NCBI GenBank assembly: GCA_030152105.1
Contig: JASLIH010000498.1
Coordinates: 1-6,728, forward strand
Length of the DNA: 6,728 nt
Origin: Actinomycetes bacterium
GTDB taxonomy: Bacteria; Actinomycetota; CALGFH01
Reading direction: 5' to 3'
The notes beneath the pieces were generated by a model. That model had not been told where the DNA came from, made no database searches, and was given only the letters and a program-made list of their open reading frames with translations. Every line of letters begins with the position of its first letter. The stretch's first letter is position 1. Shown here piece after piece: positions 1 to 6,242 of the stretch. The position numbers and the translations under genes are program-made.

Positions 1-1434
1 CGGATCGACGGGCTGCTCGACCCGGGCTCGTTCGTCGAGACCGACATGCTGGCCACCCACCGGGCGACCGCCTTCGGCATGGACAAGCGGCGCATCCCCG
101 GCGACGGGGTGGTGACCGGCTACGGCACCATCGGCGGGCGCCGGGTCTGCCTGTTCTCCCAGGACTTCACCGTGTTCGGCGGGTCCCTCGGCGAGGTCAT
201 GGCCGAGAAGATCTGCAAGGTCATGGACCTGTCGCTGAAGATGGGGGTGCCGTGCATCGGCATCAACGACTCCGGCGGCGCCCGCATCCAGGAGGGCGTG
301 GTCGCCCTTTCCGGCTACGCCGAGATCTTCTGGCGCAACGTCCAGGCGTCCGGGGTGGTCCCCCAGCTGTCGCTGATCATGGGCCCGTCGGCCGGCGGCG
401 CCGTCTACTCCCCGGCCATCACCGACTTCGTGCTGATGGTCAAGGAGACCTCCTACATGTTCATCACCGGCCCGGACGTGGTGAAGACGGTCACCGGCGA
501 GGACGTGACCTTCGAGGAGCTGGGCGGGGCCATGACCCACGCCACCAAGTCGGGCACGGCCCACTTCGCCGCCGAGGACGAGGACGAGTGCTTCGACCTG
601 GCCCGGGAGCTGATCGGGTTCCTGCCCCTCAACAACATGGAGGACCCGCCCCGGCGCCAGCTCACCGACGACCCCCGGCGGGAGGAGCAGGCCCTGGTCG
701 ACCTGGTCCCCGACCACCCCAACCAGCCCTATGACATCCGCGAGGTGGTCACCCGGGTGGTCGACGACGGCGAGTTCCTGGAGATCCTCCAGGCCCACGC
801 CGAGTCGATGGTGATCGGCCTGGCCCGCCTCAACGGCCGGCCGGTGGGGATCGTCGGCAACCAGCCGCTGCACCTGGCCGGGGTCCTGGACATCAACGCC
901 TCGGTCAAGGGCGCCCGGTTCGTGCGCTTCTGCGACGCCTTCAACATCCCCATCGTCAGCTTCGTCGACGTGCCCGGGTTCATGCCCGGCACCAGCCAGG
1001 AGTGGGGCGGCATCATCCGCCACGGGGCCAAGCTGCTGTACGCCTACGCCGAGGCCACCGTGCCCAAGCTGACCGTGATCACCCGCAAGGCCTACGGCGG
1101 CGCCTACGACGTGATGGCCTCCAAGCCGCTGAAGGCCGACATCAACTTCGCCTGGCCGACGGCCGAGATCGCCGTGATGGGGCCACAGGGGGCGGTCAAC
1201 GTCATCTTCCGCAAGGAGATCGAGAAGGCCGCCGACCCGGTGGCCCGCCGCGACGAGCTGGTGGCCGAGTACACCGAGCGGTTCGCCAACCCCTACATCG
1301 CCGCCGAGCGGGGCTACATCGACGAGGTGATCGAGCCCCAGGTGACCCGCCCGCGGCTGATCCAGGCCCTGGAGATGTGCGTGACCAAGCGCGAGGTCCG
1401 CCCGCCCCGCAAGCACGGGAACATCCCCCTGTGA
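1..1434 (+). CDS. pccB: Acyl-CoA (propionyl-CoA-type) carboxylase beta subunit, carboxyltransferase; 5' end outside window
   Basis: This subunit moves the carboxyl group from carboxybiotin on the alpha subunit to an acyl-CoA, giving methylmalonyl-CoA from propionyl-CoA or malonyl-CoA from acetyl-CoA in the cytosol. The frame is open from base 1 and the sequence before the first ATG (46) already reads as family sequence ([13 protein letters not shown]), so the true start lies upstream; 477 residues are visible of a usual 520-530. Both crotonase-fold halves are present. The first oxyanion glycine pair is in [11 protein letters not shown] (window residues 132-133) and the second is in AYGGAYDVM (near 366-368). 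The Asp at window residue 370 corresponds, from memory, to Asp422 of Streptomyces coelicolor PccB, which was linked to propionyl-CoA preference; acetyl-CoA-only paralogues carry Ile there. Other strong matches are [14 protein letters not shown] and [14 protein letters not shown]. The stop overlaps the next gene by four bases. The family is certain; the exact substrate is inferred, and accD5-type is an equivalent name. Confidence 0.95.
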   Translation, partial: RIDGLLDPGSFVETDMLATHRATAFGMDKRRIPGDGVVTGYGTIGGRRVCLFSQDFTVFGGSLGEVMAEKICKVMDLSLKMGVPCIGINDSGGARIQEGVVALSGYAEIFWRNVQASGVVPQLSLIMGPSAGGAVYSPAITDFVLMVKETSYMFITGPDVVKTVTGEDVTFEELGGAMTHATKSGTAHFAAEDEDECFDLARELIGFLPLNNMEDPPRRQLTDDPRREEQALVDLVPDHPNQPYDIREVVTRVVDDGEFLEILQAHAESMVIGLARLNGRPVGIVGNQPLHLAGVLDINASVKGARFVRFCDAFNIPIVSFVDVPGFMPGTSQEWGGIIRHGAKLLYAYAEATVPKLTVITRKAYGGAYDVMASKPLKADINFAWPTAEIAVMGPQGAVNVIFRKEIEKAADPVARRDELVAEYTERFANPYIAAERGYIDEVIEPQVTRPRLIQALEMCVTKREVRPPRKHGNIPL

Positions 1435-1688
1435 ACGAGCCCCGCCCCGGCGACATCCTGGTCCTGCACACCCCCGACGGGCTCCGGTTCCGGCTGGTCA
1501 AGGGCGTGCCCGAGGGGGACGAGGCCGAGGTCCTGGCCGCCGCCATCGACCGGGTCGAGGCCTGGGACAAGAGTCAGGAGCTCGGCCCCTGGGTCGCCAA
1601 CGCCCGGCCCGGCGTCGGGGTCAGGGCCTATGCCGCCGGGTCGCGCTGGGGAGCCAGCCTGCGCTCGACCTGGGGCCGCGACCTCTAG
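1431..1688 (+). CDS. Small acyl-CoA carboxylase epsilon-subunit-like protein (AccE-like)
   Basis: An 85-residue protein starting at a GTG that overlaps the beta-subunit stop (GTGA, 1431-1434), which suggests coupled translation. Actinobacterial carboxylases often have a short, poorly conserved epsilon subunit encoded directly after the beta gene; it bridges and stimulates the alpha-beta complex. The visible resemblance is the core [20 protein letters not shown] (residues 20-39), which fits the epsilon pattern of a hydrophobic strand, a Lys/Arg-Gly turn, a short acidic stretch and an alanine-rich helix. A Trp-containing C-terminal part follows (W54, and [10 protein letters not shown] at 70-79), as in the family's W...R...W ending. 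An N-terminal piece ([12 protein letters not shown], 7-18) is not typical of epsilon proteins. No strong Shine-Dalgarno is seen beyond a weak GGGA about ten bases upstream. The assignment rests on position and a weak pattern; it could instead be an unrelated small protein. Confidence 0.6.
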   Translation: MNEPRPGDILVLHTPDGLRFRLVKGVPEGDEAEVLAAAIDRVEAWDKSQELGPWVANARPGVGVRAYAAGSRWGASLRSTWGRDL

Positions 1689-1702
1689 CCACGAGCGGAG
1701 GG

Positions 1703-2062
1703 TCAGGCGCCGAGCACGCCGGCCGGGTCGCGCTCCCAGGCGGCCAGGGCGCTGCGGTAGCGGAGCTGGTCCATCCGGGGGTCGCTGCGGCGGGTGTGCT
1801 CGCGCCGGTCGTTCTCGGACAGGCCGCCCCAGGTGCCGTACGGCTCCCGGGTGGCGATGGCGTAGGCGGCGCACAGCTCGACCACCTTGCACGACCCGCA
1901 GATCTGCTTGGCCGCGGCCTCGCGGCGCTCCTTGCGTGGCCCCCGCTCCCCCTCCGGCGAGTAGAACAGGGAGGTGTCGACCTGCCGGCAGGCCGCCTCC
2001 ATATGCCAGGCCCAGAACTCCTCGAGGGTCGACGGCCAGGTCTGGACGGGGACTTCGCTCAC
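1703..2062 (-). CDS. WhiB-family iron-sulfur transcriptional regulator, WhiD/WhiB3-like
   Basis: WhiB-like proteins bind a [4Fe-4S] cluster sensitive to O2 and NO and regulate transcription, usually together with the principal sigma factor. All four cluster cysteines are present at residues 25, 55, 58 and 64 in C-x29-C-x2-C-x5-C spacing, followed by the family turn REPYGTWGGLSE (residues 72-83) and a basic DNA-binding stretch. AACRQVDTSLFYSPEGERG (23-41) closely resembles WhiD of Streptomyces and its relative WhiB3 of Mycobacterium. I chose the GTG at 2062: it has GGAG five bases upstream (2068-2071) and gives 119 residues, close to WhiD (about 112), with the FWAW segment near the N-terminus. 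In-frame ATGs at 2098 and 2173 would add 12 or 37 residues that look unlike the family and would make the 2149-2173 repeats partly coding. The gene is convergent with the epsilon-like gene (14-bp gap) and divergent from the alpha subunit, so it may control the carboxylase; that is inference. Confidence 0.92.
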   Translation of the reverse strand: MSEVPVQTWPSTLEEFWAWHMEAACRQVDTSLFYSPEGERGPRKERREAAAKQICGSCKVVELCAAYAIATREPYGTWGGLSENDRREHTRRSDPRMDQLRYRSALAAWERDPAGVLGA

Positions 2063-2148
2063 CTTGGCTCCGCTTCTTCCGCTGCCTCTTCCTCTCATGG
2101 AACCTTCGCCGCTCGCAAGGTTGCGGTTGCACCGGAAGGCGTCGCTCA

Positions 2149-2173
2149 AACGCTGTTCATGAACGCTGTTCAT
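2149..2173. repeat. Two tandem exact 12-bp repeats with nested dyads, candidate operator
   Basis: AACGCTGTTCAT occurs exactly at 2149-2160 and again at 2162-2173, one base apart, giving a 13-bp period. Two inverted repeats are nested in it: TGAAC-GCT-GTTCA at 2160-2172, and the perfect 10-bp palindrome GTTCATGAAC at 2155-2164, which spans the junction. The element lies between the divergent whiB-like and alpha-subunit genes, just upstream of the candidate alpha-subunit promoter, in a patch less GC-rich than its surroundings. This arrangement suits a dimeric regulator bound at two adjacent sites. The binding protein is not identified. Confidence 0.5.
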
Positions 2174-2182
2174 AGGTCCTGG

Positions 2183-2213
2183 TTGCCTGCCCTGGCGGCC
2201 ACTGGGCTACGCT
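2183..2213 (+). promoter_or_regulatory. Candidate promoter for the alpha-subunit gene
   Basis: A TTGCCT -35-like box (2183-2188) and a TACGCT -10-like box (2208-2213, fitting TAnnnT) are separated by 19 bp, slightly longer than the usual 17-18. Transcription would begin near 2220, leaving a leader of about 47 nt before the GTG at 2267. The call rests on consensus-like matches only. The tandem repeats at 2149-2173 end ten bases before the -35 box, a typical activator position. Confidence 0.35.
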
Positions 2214-2235
2214 TGTCGGCGACGCCCCGGTCGGT

Positions 2236-2247
2236 GGTGTCCACACC
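2236..2247. repeat. Short inverted repeat in the alpha-subunit leader
   Basis: GGTGT-CC-ACACC forms a 12-bp dyad with perfect 5-bp arms, six bases before the Shine-Dalgarno of the alpha-subunit gene. The 2-base centre is too small for a stable RNA hairpin, so a protein-binding site in DNA is the more likely reading. In so GC-rich a region a 5-bp dyad can also occur by chance. Confidence 0.25.
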
Positions 2248-2252
2248 CTTGC

Positions 2253-2259
2253 GAGGAGG
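2253..2259 (+). promoter_or_regulatory. Strong ribosome binding site that fixes the alpha-subunit start
   Basis: GAGGAGG lies seven bases before the GTG at 2267, an ideal distance. The frame is open far upstream (to 1796), so this site and the family N-terminus (EKVLVANRGEIA) decide the start. It is the clearest Shine-Dalgarno in the window. Confidence 0.8.
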
Positions 2260-2266
2260 CAGTCGC

Positions 2267-4030
2267 GTGGAGAAGGTGCTGGTCGCCAACCGGGGCGAGA
2301 TCGCCGTGCGCGTGCTGCGCGCCTGCCGCGAGCTCGGCCTGGTGGCGGTGGCCGTCTACTCCGACGCCGACCGCGACGCCCTCCACGTCGAGGTGGCCGA
2401 CGAGGCCTGGCACATCGGCGAGACGGCCCCGGCCAGGAGCTACCTGAACGTCGACGCCCTGGTCGACGCGGCCCGCCGGGCCAAGGCCGACGCCGTCCAC
2501 CCGGGCTACGGGTTCCTGGCCGAGAACGCCGCCTTCGCCCAGGCGGTGCTGGACGCCGGGCTGCGCTGGATCGGGCCCAAGCCGGCCGCGATCGCCGCCA
2601 TGGGCGACAAGGTGTCGGCCCGGCGGGTCGCCGAGCAGGCCAAGGCGCCGCTGGTCCCGGGGACGGTCGAGCCGTTGGCCGGCCCCGAGGAGGCCCTGGC
2701 CTTCGGGGAGCGGCACGGCTACCCGCTGGCCCTGAAGGCGGCCTTCGGCGGCGGCGGCCGGGGCATGAAGGTGGTCCGCTCGCCCGAGGAGGTGGCCGCC
2801 GGGCTGGAGTCGGCCCGGCGCGAGTCCAAGGCCGCCTTCGGCCGCGACGAGATCTACGTCGAGCGCTACCTGGACGCCCCCCGCCACGTCGAGGCCCAGA
2901 TCCTGGCCGACGGGCGCGGCGAGGTCGTGTTCCTCGGCGAGCGCGACTGCTCGCTCCAGCGCCGCCACCAGAAGCTGATCGAGGAGGCCCCGGCCCCCGG
3001 CCTGCCCGAGGAGGTCCGGGCCGCCCTCGGCAAGGCGGCCTGCGACATCGCCCGGGCGGCCGACTACGAGAACGCCGGCACCATCGAGTTCCTCTACGAG
3101 CCGGCCACGGCCAGGTTCTACTTCCTGGAGATGAACACCCGGCTCCAGGTCGAGCACCCGGTCACCGAGCTGACGGCCGGCATCGACCTGGTCCACGCCC
3201 AGCTCCGGGTGGCCGCCGGCGAGGGCATCCCGGCCGCCTACGACGGGGTCGTGGCCCGCGGCCACGCCATCGAGGTGCGGGTCAACGCCGAGGACCCGGG
3301 GGCCCGGTTCATGCCCGCGCCGGGGCCGATCACCGGCTGGCGGGAGCCGTCCGGGCCCGGGGTCCGGGTCGACGCCGGCGTCCGGGCCGGCTTCACCGTC
3401 CCCCAGGCCTACGACTCGCTGCTGGCCAAGCTGATCGTCTGGGGCGAGGACCGTGACCAGGCCCGGCGGCGGATGCTGCGGGCCCTTGACGAGTTCCAGA
3501 TCGAGGGCGTGCCGACCACCATCCCGTTCCATCGCCTGGCCATGCGGCACCCGGCGTTCGTGGCCGGGGACGTCTCCACTGTCCTGGTCGAGGAGGGCAT
3601 GGACCTGTCGTCGCTGAAGCCGGCCACGGTCGACGGGGCCGGGCCGCCGACGGCCAAGCCGCCGCCCCGGCGGCTGGTCATCGAGCTGGAGGGCAAGCGC
3701 TTCGACGTCGACCTGTTCCCCCAGGAGCAGGTCAAGGTGCCGGAGCGGATCCGCACCCCCCGCTCCCCCGGGGCGCTGGAGCGGGCCCGGGCCGAGACCG
3801 GCGGGCCCGGCAAGGAGGTCGTCAAGACCCCCATGCAGGGCACGATCGTCAAGGTGCTGGTGGCCGAGGGCGACACCGTCAAGGCCGGCCAGACCCTGGT
3901 CGTCCTCGAGGCCATGAAGATGGAGAACCACGTCACCGCCCACCAGGCGGGCACCGTGGCCGGCCTGGAGGTCGCCGAGGGCCAGACGGTCACCACCGGG
4001 GCCACCATCGCCACCATCGAGGCCACCTGA
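2267..4030 (+). CDS. accA3: Acyl-CoA carboxylase alpha subunit: biotin carboxylase plus biotin carrier domain
   Basis: It carboxylates its own biotin using ATP and bicarbonate, then hands the carboxyl group to the beta subunit encoded upstream. It has 587 residues, the usual length (about 590) of short actinobacterial AccA-type subunits, without the BT linker domain of longer propionyl-CoA carboxylase alpha chains. The order is a biotin carboxylase N-domain (VLVANRGEIAVRV, residues 4-16), an ATP-grasp domain with the glycine loop GGGGRGMK (161-168), RRHQK (232-236) and the active-site segment EMNTRLQVEHPVTE (288-301, with E288, N290, R292 and E296). The C-domain follows, then a Pro/Lys-rich linker, then a biotinyl domain (about 515-587) with biotin attached to K551 in EAMKMEN. 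No catalytic residue is missing. It is divergent from the WhiB-like gene and followed after 5 bp by a small unknown gene. Subunits of this class can serve several beta partners, so acetyl- and propionyl-CoA roles are both possible. Confidence 0.95.
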   Translation: MEKVLVANRGEIAVRVLRACRELGLVAVAVYSDADRDALHVEVADEAWHIGETAPARSYLNVDALVDAARRAKADAVHPGYGFLAENAAFAQAVLDAGLRWIGPKPAAIAAMGDKVSARRVAEQAKAPLVPGTVEPLAGPEEALAFGERHGYPLALKAAFGGGGRGMKVVRSPEEVAAGLESARRESKAAFGRDEIYVERYLDAPRHVEAQILADGRGEVVFLGERDCSLQRRHQKLIEEAPAPGLPEEVRAALGKAACDIARAADYENAGTIEFLYEPATARFYFLEMNTRLQVEHPVTELTAGIDLVHAQLRVAAGEGIPAAYDGVVARGHAIEVRVNAEDPGARFMPAPGPITGWREPSGPGVRVDAGVRAGFTVPQAYDSLLAKLIVWGEDRDQARRRMLRALDEFQIEGVPTTIPFHRLAMRHPAFVAGDVSTVLVEEGMDLSSLKPATVDGAGPPTAKPPPRRLVIELEGKRFDVDLFPQEQVKVPERIRTPRSPGALERARAETGGPGKEVVKTPMQGTIVKVLVAEGDTVKAGQTLVVLEAMKMENHVTAHQAGTVAGLEVAEGQTVTTGATIATIEAT

Positions 4031-4035
4031 GGGCC

Positions 4036-4446
4036 GTGGGGCCGCCGTCGGTCGCCGATTGGGCCCGGGCCAACCCGGCGGGCCGCGACGCCCTGCTCGC
4101 CCTGACCGAGCGGGCGGTCGCTCTCCAGCCGGCCGCCGAGGCGGCCATCCAGCGCTGCCGGCCCGGGCTCGAGCAGCCCGGCGGCCTCCAGGACGCGGCC
4201 GCGGCCCGCGACGCCTACCGGTCCCTCGGCGACCACCTGCGCGCCCTCGGGCTGCGGGCGCCGGTCGCGGTCGAGCTGGCCGAGCTGCTCGACCGGCACC
4301 TGGAGGCCCTCGACCTGGCCATGGGAGGGTCGGCGGCCGAGGGCCTCGGCCCGGCCGCCGGGCGGCTGGTCGGGACTCGCGACCTGCTGCGGCGGACCGT
4401 CGCCATCGGCGGCCGGCCGGTGTCGGACGTGACCCCCGGCGTCTGA
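4036..4446 (+). CDS. Small helical protein of unknown function downstream of the alpha subunit
   Basis: I do not recognise this 136-residue protein. It starts at a GTG five bases after the alpha-subunit stop. The only Shine-Dalgarno-like sequence (GAGGG) is closer than usual, so translation probably depends on ribosomes ending at 4030. The composition is rich in Ala, Leu, Arg, Glu and Asp. The pattern suggests four amphipathic helices at about residues 18-41, 53-71, 76-95 and 103-120, with no signal peptide or membrane segment and a single Cys (41). An overlapping frame (4059-4511) is open too, but gives an Arg/Gly/Pro-rich product typical of a GC shadow, whereas this frame gives balanced, protein-like sequence. 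Co-transcription with the carboxylase is likely, and a small accessory role is conceivable, but nothing in the sequence shows it. Confidence 0.6.
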   Translation: MGPPSVADWARANPAGRDALLALTERAVALQPAAEAAIQRCRPGLEQPGGLQDAAAARDAYRSLGDHLRALGLRAPVAVELAELLDRHLEALDLAMGGSAAEGLGPAAGRLVGTRDLLRRTVAIGGRPVSDVTPGV

Positions 4447-4451
4447 CCGGG
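4435..4451. terminator. Weak hairpin at the convergent gene junction
   Basis: CCCGG (4435-4439) and CCGGG (4447-4451) can pair around a 7-base loop that includes the stop codon of the helical protein. It lies where two convergent genes end 6 bp apart and could slow polymerase from either side. There is no U-tract and the stem is only five pairs, so this is a weak call; in GC-rich DNA such stems are common. Confidence 0.2.
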
Positions 4452-4452
4452 A

Positions 4453-5001
4453 TCAGTCGTCGGCCGGGGCCGAGCCGGCGGCCCGGGAGGACTCCTCGAG
4501 CCGGGCCCTGAGCTGTTTCAGCTCCGCCTCGAGCCGCTCCAGCTCGTCGTCCAGGTAGTCACGGGTCGGCATCTCGCCAAGGGCCAGCCGGATCGCGGCC
4601 AGCTCCCTGGCCAGGTACTCGGTGTCGGCCTGGGTGCGGGAGCTGTCGCGCCGGTCGCGCTCGGTCTCCTGGCGGTCCCGCTCGGCCTGGCGGTTCTGGG
4701 CGAGCAGGATCAGCGGGGCGGCGTACGACGCCTGCAGCGACAGGGCCAGGGTGAGCAGGATGAACGGGTACGGGTCGAAGCCGGCCTCGCGGTCGCGGAA
4801 CAGCACGTTCCAGGCGACCCAGAGCGTCACCACCGCCGTCTGGAACACCAGGTAGCGGCCGGTGCCGAGGAACCGGGCGATGGCCTCGGAGAAGCGCCCG
4901 AACGCCTCCGGGTCGTAGTGGGGCTGGAACTGGAGCCGGGCCGGCTGGCGCGGCGCCCCCAGCGACCAGGCGCGGCGCCCCCGCGCCGGCCGGACCCTCA
5001 C
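4453..5001 (-). CDS. DUF1003 family membrane protein
   Basis: A 182-residue protein of a widespread, functionally unassigned family. The hallmark segments are DPEAFGRFSEAIARFLGT (residues 30-47), FDPYPFILLTLALSLQASYA (75-94) with APLILLAQNRQ directly after, and ADTEYLARELAAIRLALGEM (125-144). Two membrane helices are visible, about 50-68 and 80-101, joined by a short loop with charged residues. A long, strongly charged C-terminal region follows (104-170) that looks coiled-coil in its last part (ELERLEAELKQLRARLEES, 153-171) and should lie in the cytoplasm. The start is the GTG at 5001, which overlaps the stop of the MgtE-like gene as GTGA; the frame is open upstream as far as 6696, but that part is antisense-shadow sequence of the two upstream genes. 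The tight coupling suggests the two proteins work together. In M. tuberculosis, Rv1231c and Rv1232c appear to be the same pair (from memory). Family call firm, function unknown. Confidence 0.9.
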   Translation of the reverse strand: MRVRPARGRRAWSLGAPRQPARLQFQPHYDPEAFGRFSEAIARFLGTGRYLVFQTAVVTLWVAWNVLFRDREAGFDPYPFILLTLALSLQASYAAPLILLAQNRQAERDRQETERDRRDSSRTQADTEYLARELAAIRLALGEMPTRDYLDDELERLEAELKQLRARLEESSRAAGSAPADD

Positions 5002-6239
5002 CTGGCCGCCCCGGCGCTGCGCCGCCACGCCTCGGGCAGCAGGTGGTCGAGCACGTCGTCGATCGACACCGCCCCCAGCAGCCGGCCCTGGGCGTCGCAC
5101 ACCGGCGCGGACAGCAGGTCGTAGGTGGCCAGGTACTCGGCCACCCGGCGGGTCGGCTCCTCGGGACCGATGCTGTCCAGGTCGGTGTCGATGCAGGCCC
5201 CCAGCTCCTCGCTGGGCGGCTCCCTGAGCAGCCGCTGGAGGTAGGCGACGCCCAGGTAGCGGCCGGTCGGGGTCTGGGTCGGGGCCCTGACCACGAACAC
5301 CTGGGCCGCGAGGGCGGGCGGTAGGTCGGGGTCGCGGACCCGGGCCAGGGCCTCGGCCACGGTGTCGGCGGCCCGCATGATCACCGGCTCGGTGGTCATC
5401 AGCCCGCCGGCGGTCTCCTCGTCGTAGAGCAGCAGCCGCCGGACCGGCTCGGCCTCGTCCGGGACCATCAGGGCCAGCAGCCGCGCCCGGTCGGCCTCGG
5501 ACAGCTCGCCCAGCAGGTCGGCGGCGTCGTCGGGGTCCATGGCCTCGAGCACGTCGGCCGCCCGCTCGTCGCCCAGCCCGGCCAGCAGCACCGCCTGGAG
5601 CTCCTCGGGCAGCTCCTCCATGGCCTCGGCCAGCCGGTCGTCGTCGAGGCCGGCCACCACCTCTTGCCGGGCCTGGACGGGCAGGGCCTGGAGCGCGGCG
5701 GCCAGGTCGGCCGGACGCAGGTTGGCCAGGGCGGCGACCCGCCGCTCGGCCGACTCGGCCGGCTCCAGCCCGGCCACCTGCTCCCAGGGCAGCCGCAGGT
5801 GCTTGGCCCGCCGCCACGGCCGCAGCCCCCCGCCCGGCTCCAGCACGTCCAGGGCGGTCACCACCCACTCCTCCCGCACCCGGCCGACGGCCACGTCGTT
5901 CAGCCGCAGCTGCTTGCCCGTGTCCCGGTGCACCACCCGGGAGTCCAGCAGCTCCCCGATGACCAGGGTCTCCCCCTCCCGCTGCTGGAAGGGGCGGAGG
6001 TTGACGCTGCCGGTGGACAGGGTCGCGCCACTCTCGTCGAGCTCCCGGACCCGGCCGACCCCGAGGAAGATGGGCCGCCGCTGCACCATCACCGTGAACC
6101 CCAGCACCGGCGGCGGCGCCCCCGACTCGCGCCTGGCGATGACCACGTCGGCGATCCGCCCGATCGTCTCCCCGGTGGGCGCCAGCACCGGGAGCCGCGC
6201 CAACCGCGAAACGAACAGCTGCTCGCCCCCTGCGGCCAC
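4998..6239 (-). CDS. Soluble MgtE_N / CBS-pair protein with PRC-barrel-like N-terminus, no channel domain
   Basis: The 413-residue protein begins with a PRC-barrel-like region (about 8-155) containing an apparent repeat: ARLPVLAPTGETIGRIADVV at 14-33, then GELLDSRVVHRDTGKQLRLN at 95-114. An MgtE N-terminal helical repeat domain follows (about 168-275; LANLRPADLAAALQALP, then EELPEELQAVLLAGL and EAMDPDDAADLLGEL). A CBS pair follows, about 280-345 (from AGGLMTTEPVIM) and 355-405 (to GAVSIDDVLDHLLP). In true MgtE magnesium channels the N and CBS domains sense cytoplasmic Mg2+ and gate a five-helix pore; no membrane helices follow here, so it is not itself a channel. Acidic residues in the N and CBS domains could still bind Mg2+ or a nucleotide. 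GTG at 6239 is supported by GAGGTGA three bases before it. It lies 3 bp after metH and overlaps the DUF1003 gene by 4 bp. It resembles Rv1232c-type proteins; role unproven. Confidence 0.88.
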   Translation of the reverse strand: MAAGGEQLFVSRLARLPVLAPTGETIGRIADVVIARRESGAPPPVLGFTVMVQRRPIFLGVGRVRELDESGATLSTGSVNLRPFQQREGETLVIGELLDSRVVHRDTGKQLRLNDVAVGRVREEWVVTALDVLEPGGGLRPWRRAKHLRLPWEQVAGLEPAESAERRVAALANLRPADLAAALQALPVQARQEVVAGLDDDRLAEAMEELPEELQAVLLAGLGDERAADVLEAMDPDDAADLLGELSEADRARLLALMVPDEAEPVRRLLLYDEETAGGLMTTEPVIMRAADTVAEALARVRDPDLPPALAAQVFVVRAPTQTPTGRYLGVAYLQRLLREPPSEELGACIDTDLDSIGPEEPTRRVAEYLATYDLLSAPVCDAQGRLLGAVSIDDVLDHLLPEAWRRSAGAAR

Positions 6240-6242
6240 GGC

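Noticed and set aside
252..734. Second plus-strand frame within the beta-subunit gene
   Set aside because: It is His/Arg/Gly/Pro-rich and out of frame with a fully conserved carboxyltransferase.
1689..1702. Possible terminator between the convergent epsilon-like and WhiB genes
   Set aside because: Only 14 bp lie between the stops, with no inverted repeat or T-tract visible in or beside them.
2119..2130. Hexamer tandem repeat GGTTGC-GGTTGC
   Set aside because: It is only two short copies with no dyad symmetry, and chance is a sufficient explanation.
1314..2132. Minus-strand open frame across the beta-subunit end, the epsilon-like gene and the WhiB gene
   Set aside because: Its product is low-complexity and overlaps three better-supported genes in other frames.
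2160..2172. LexA/SOS box
   Set aside because: The GAAC and GTTC half-sites are there, but the spacer is 3 bp rather than the 4 bp of the GAAC-N4-GTTC box, and no DNA-repair gene is nearby.
1796..2266. N-terminal extension of the alpha-subunit frame back to 1796
   Set aside because: The frame is open by chance across the WhiB gene and the promoter region. GAGGAGG seven bases before the GTG at 2267 and the family N-terminus fix the start.
2207..3943. Long open frame on the minus strand opposite the biotin carboxylase gene (578 codons)
   Set aside because: Its product is rich in Gly, Arg, Pro, Val, Asp and Leu with no recognisable domain, as expected opposite a strongly coding GC-rich gene. 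The plus strand holds a complete, motif-perfect enzyme.
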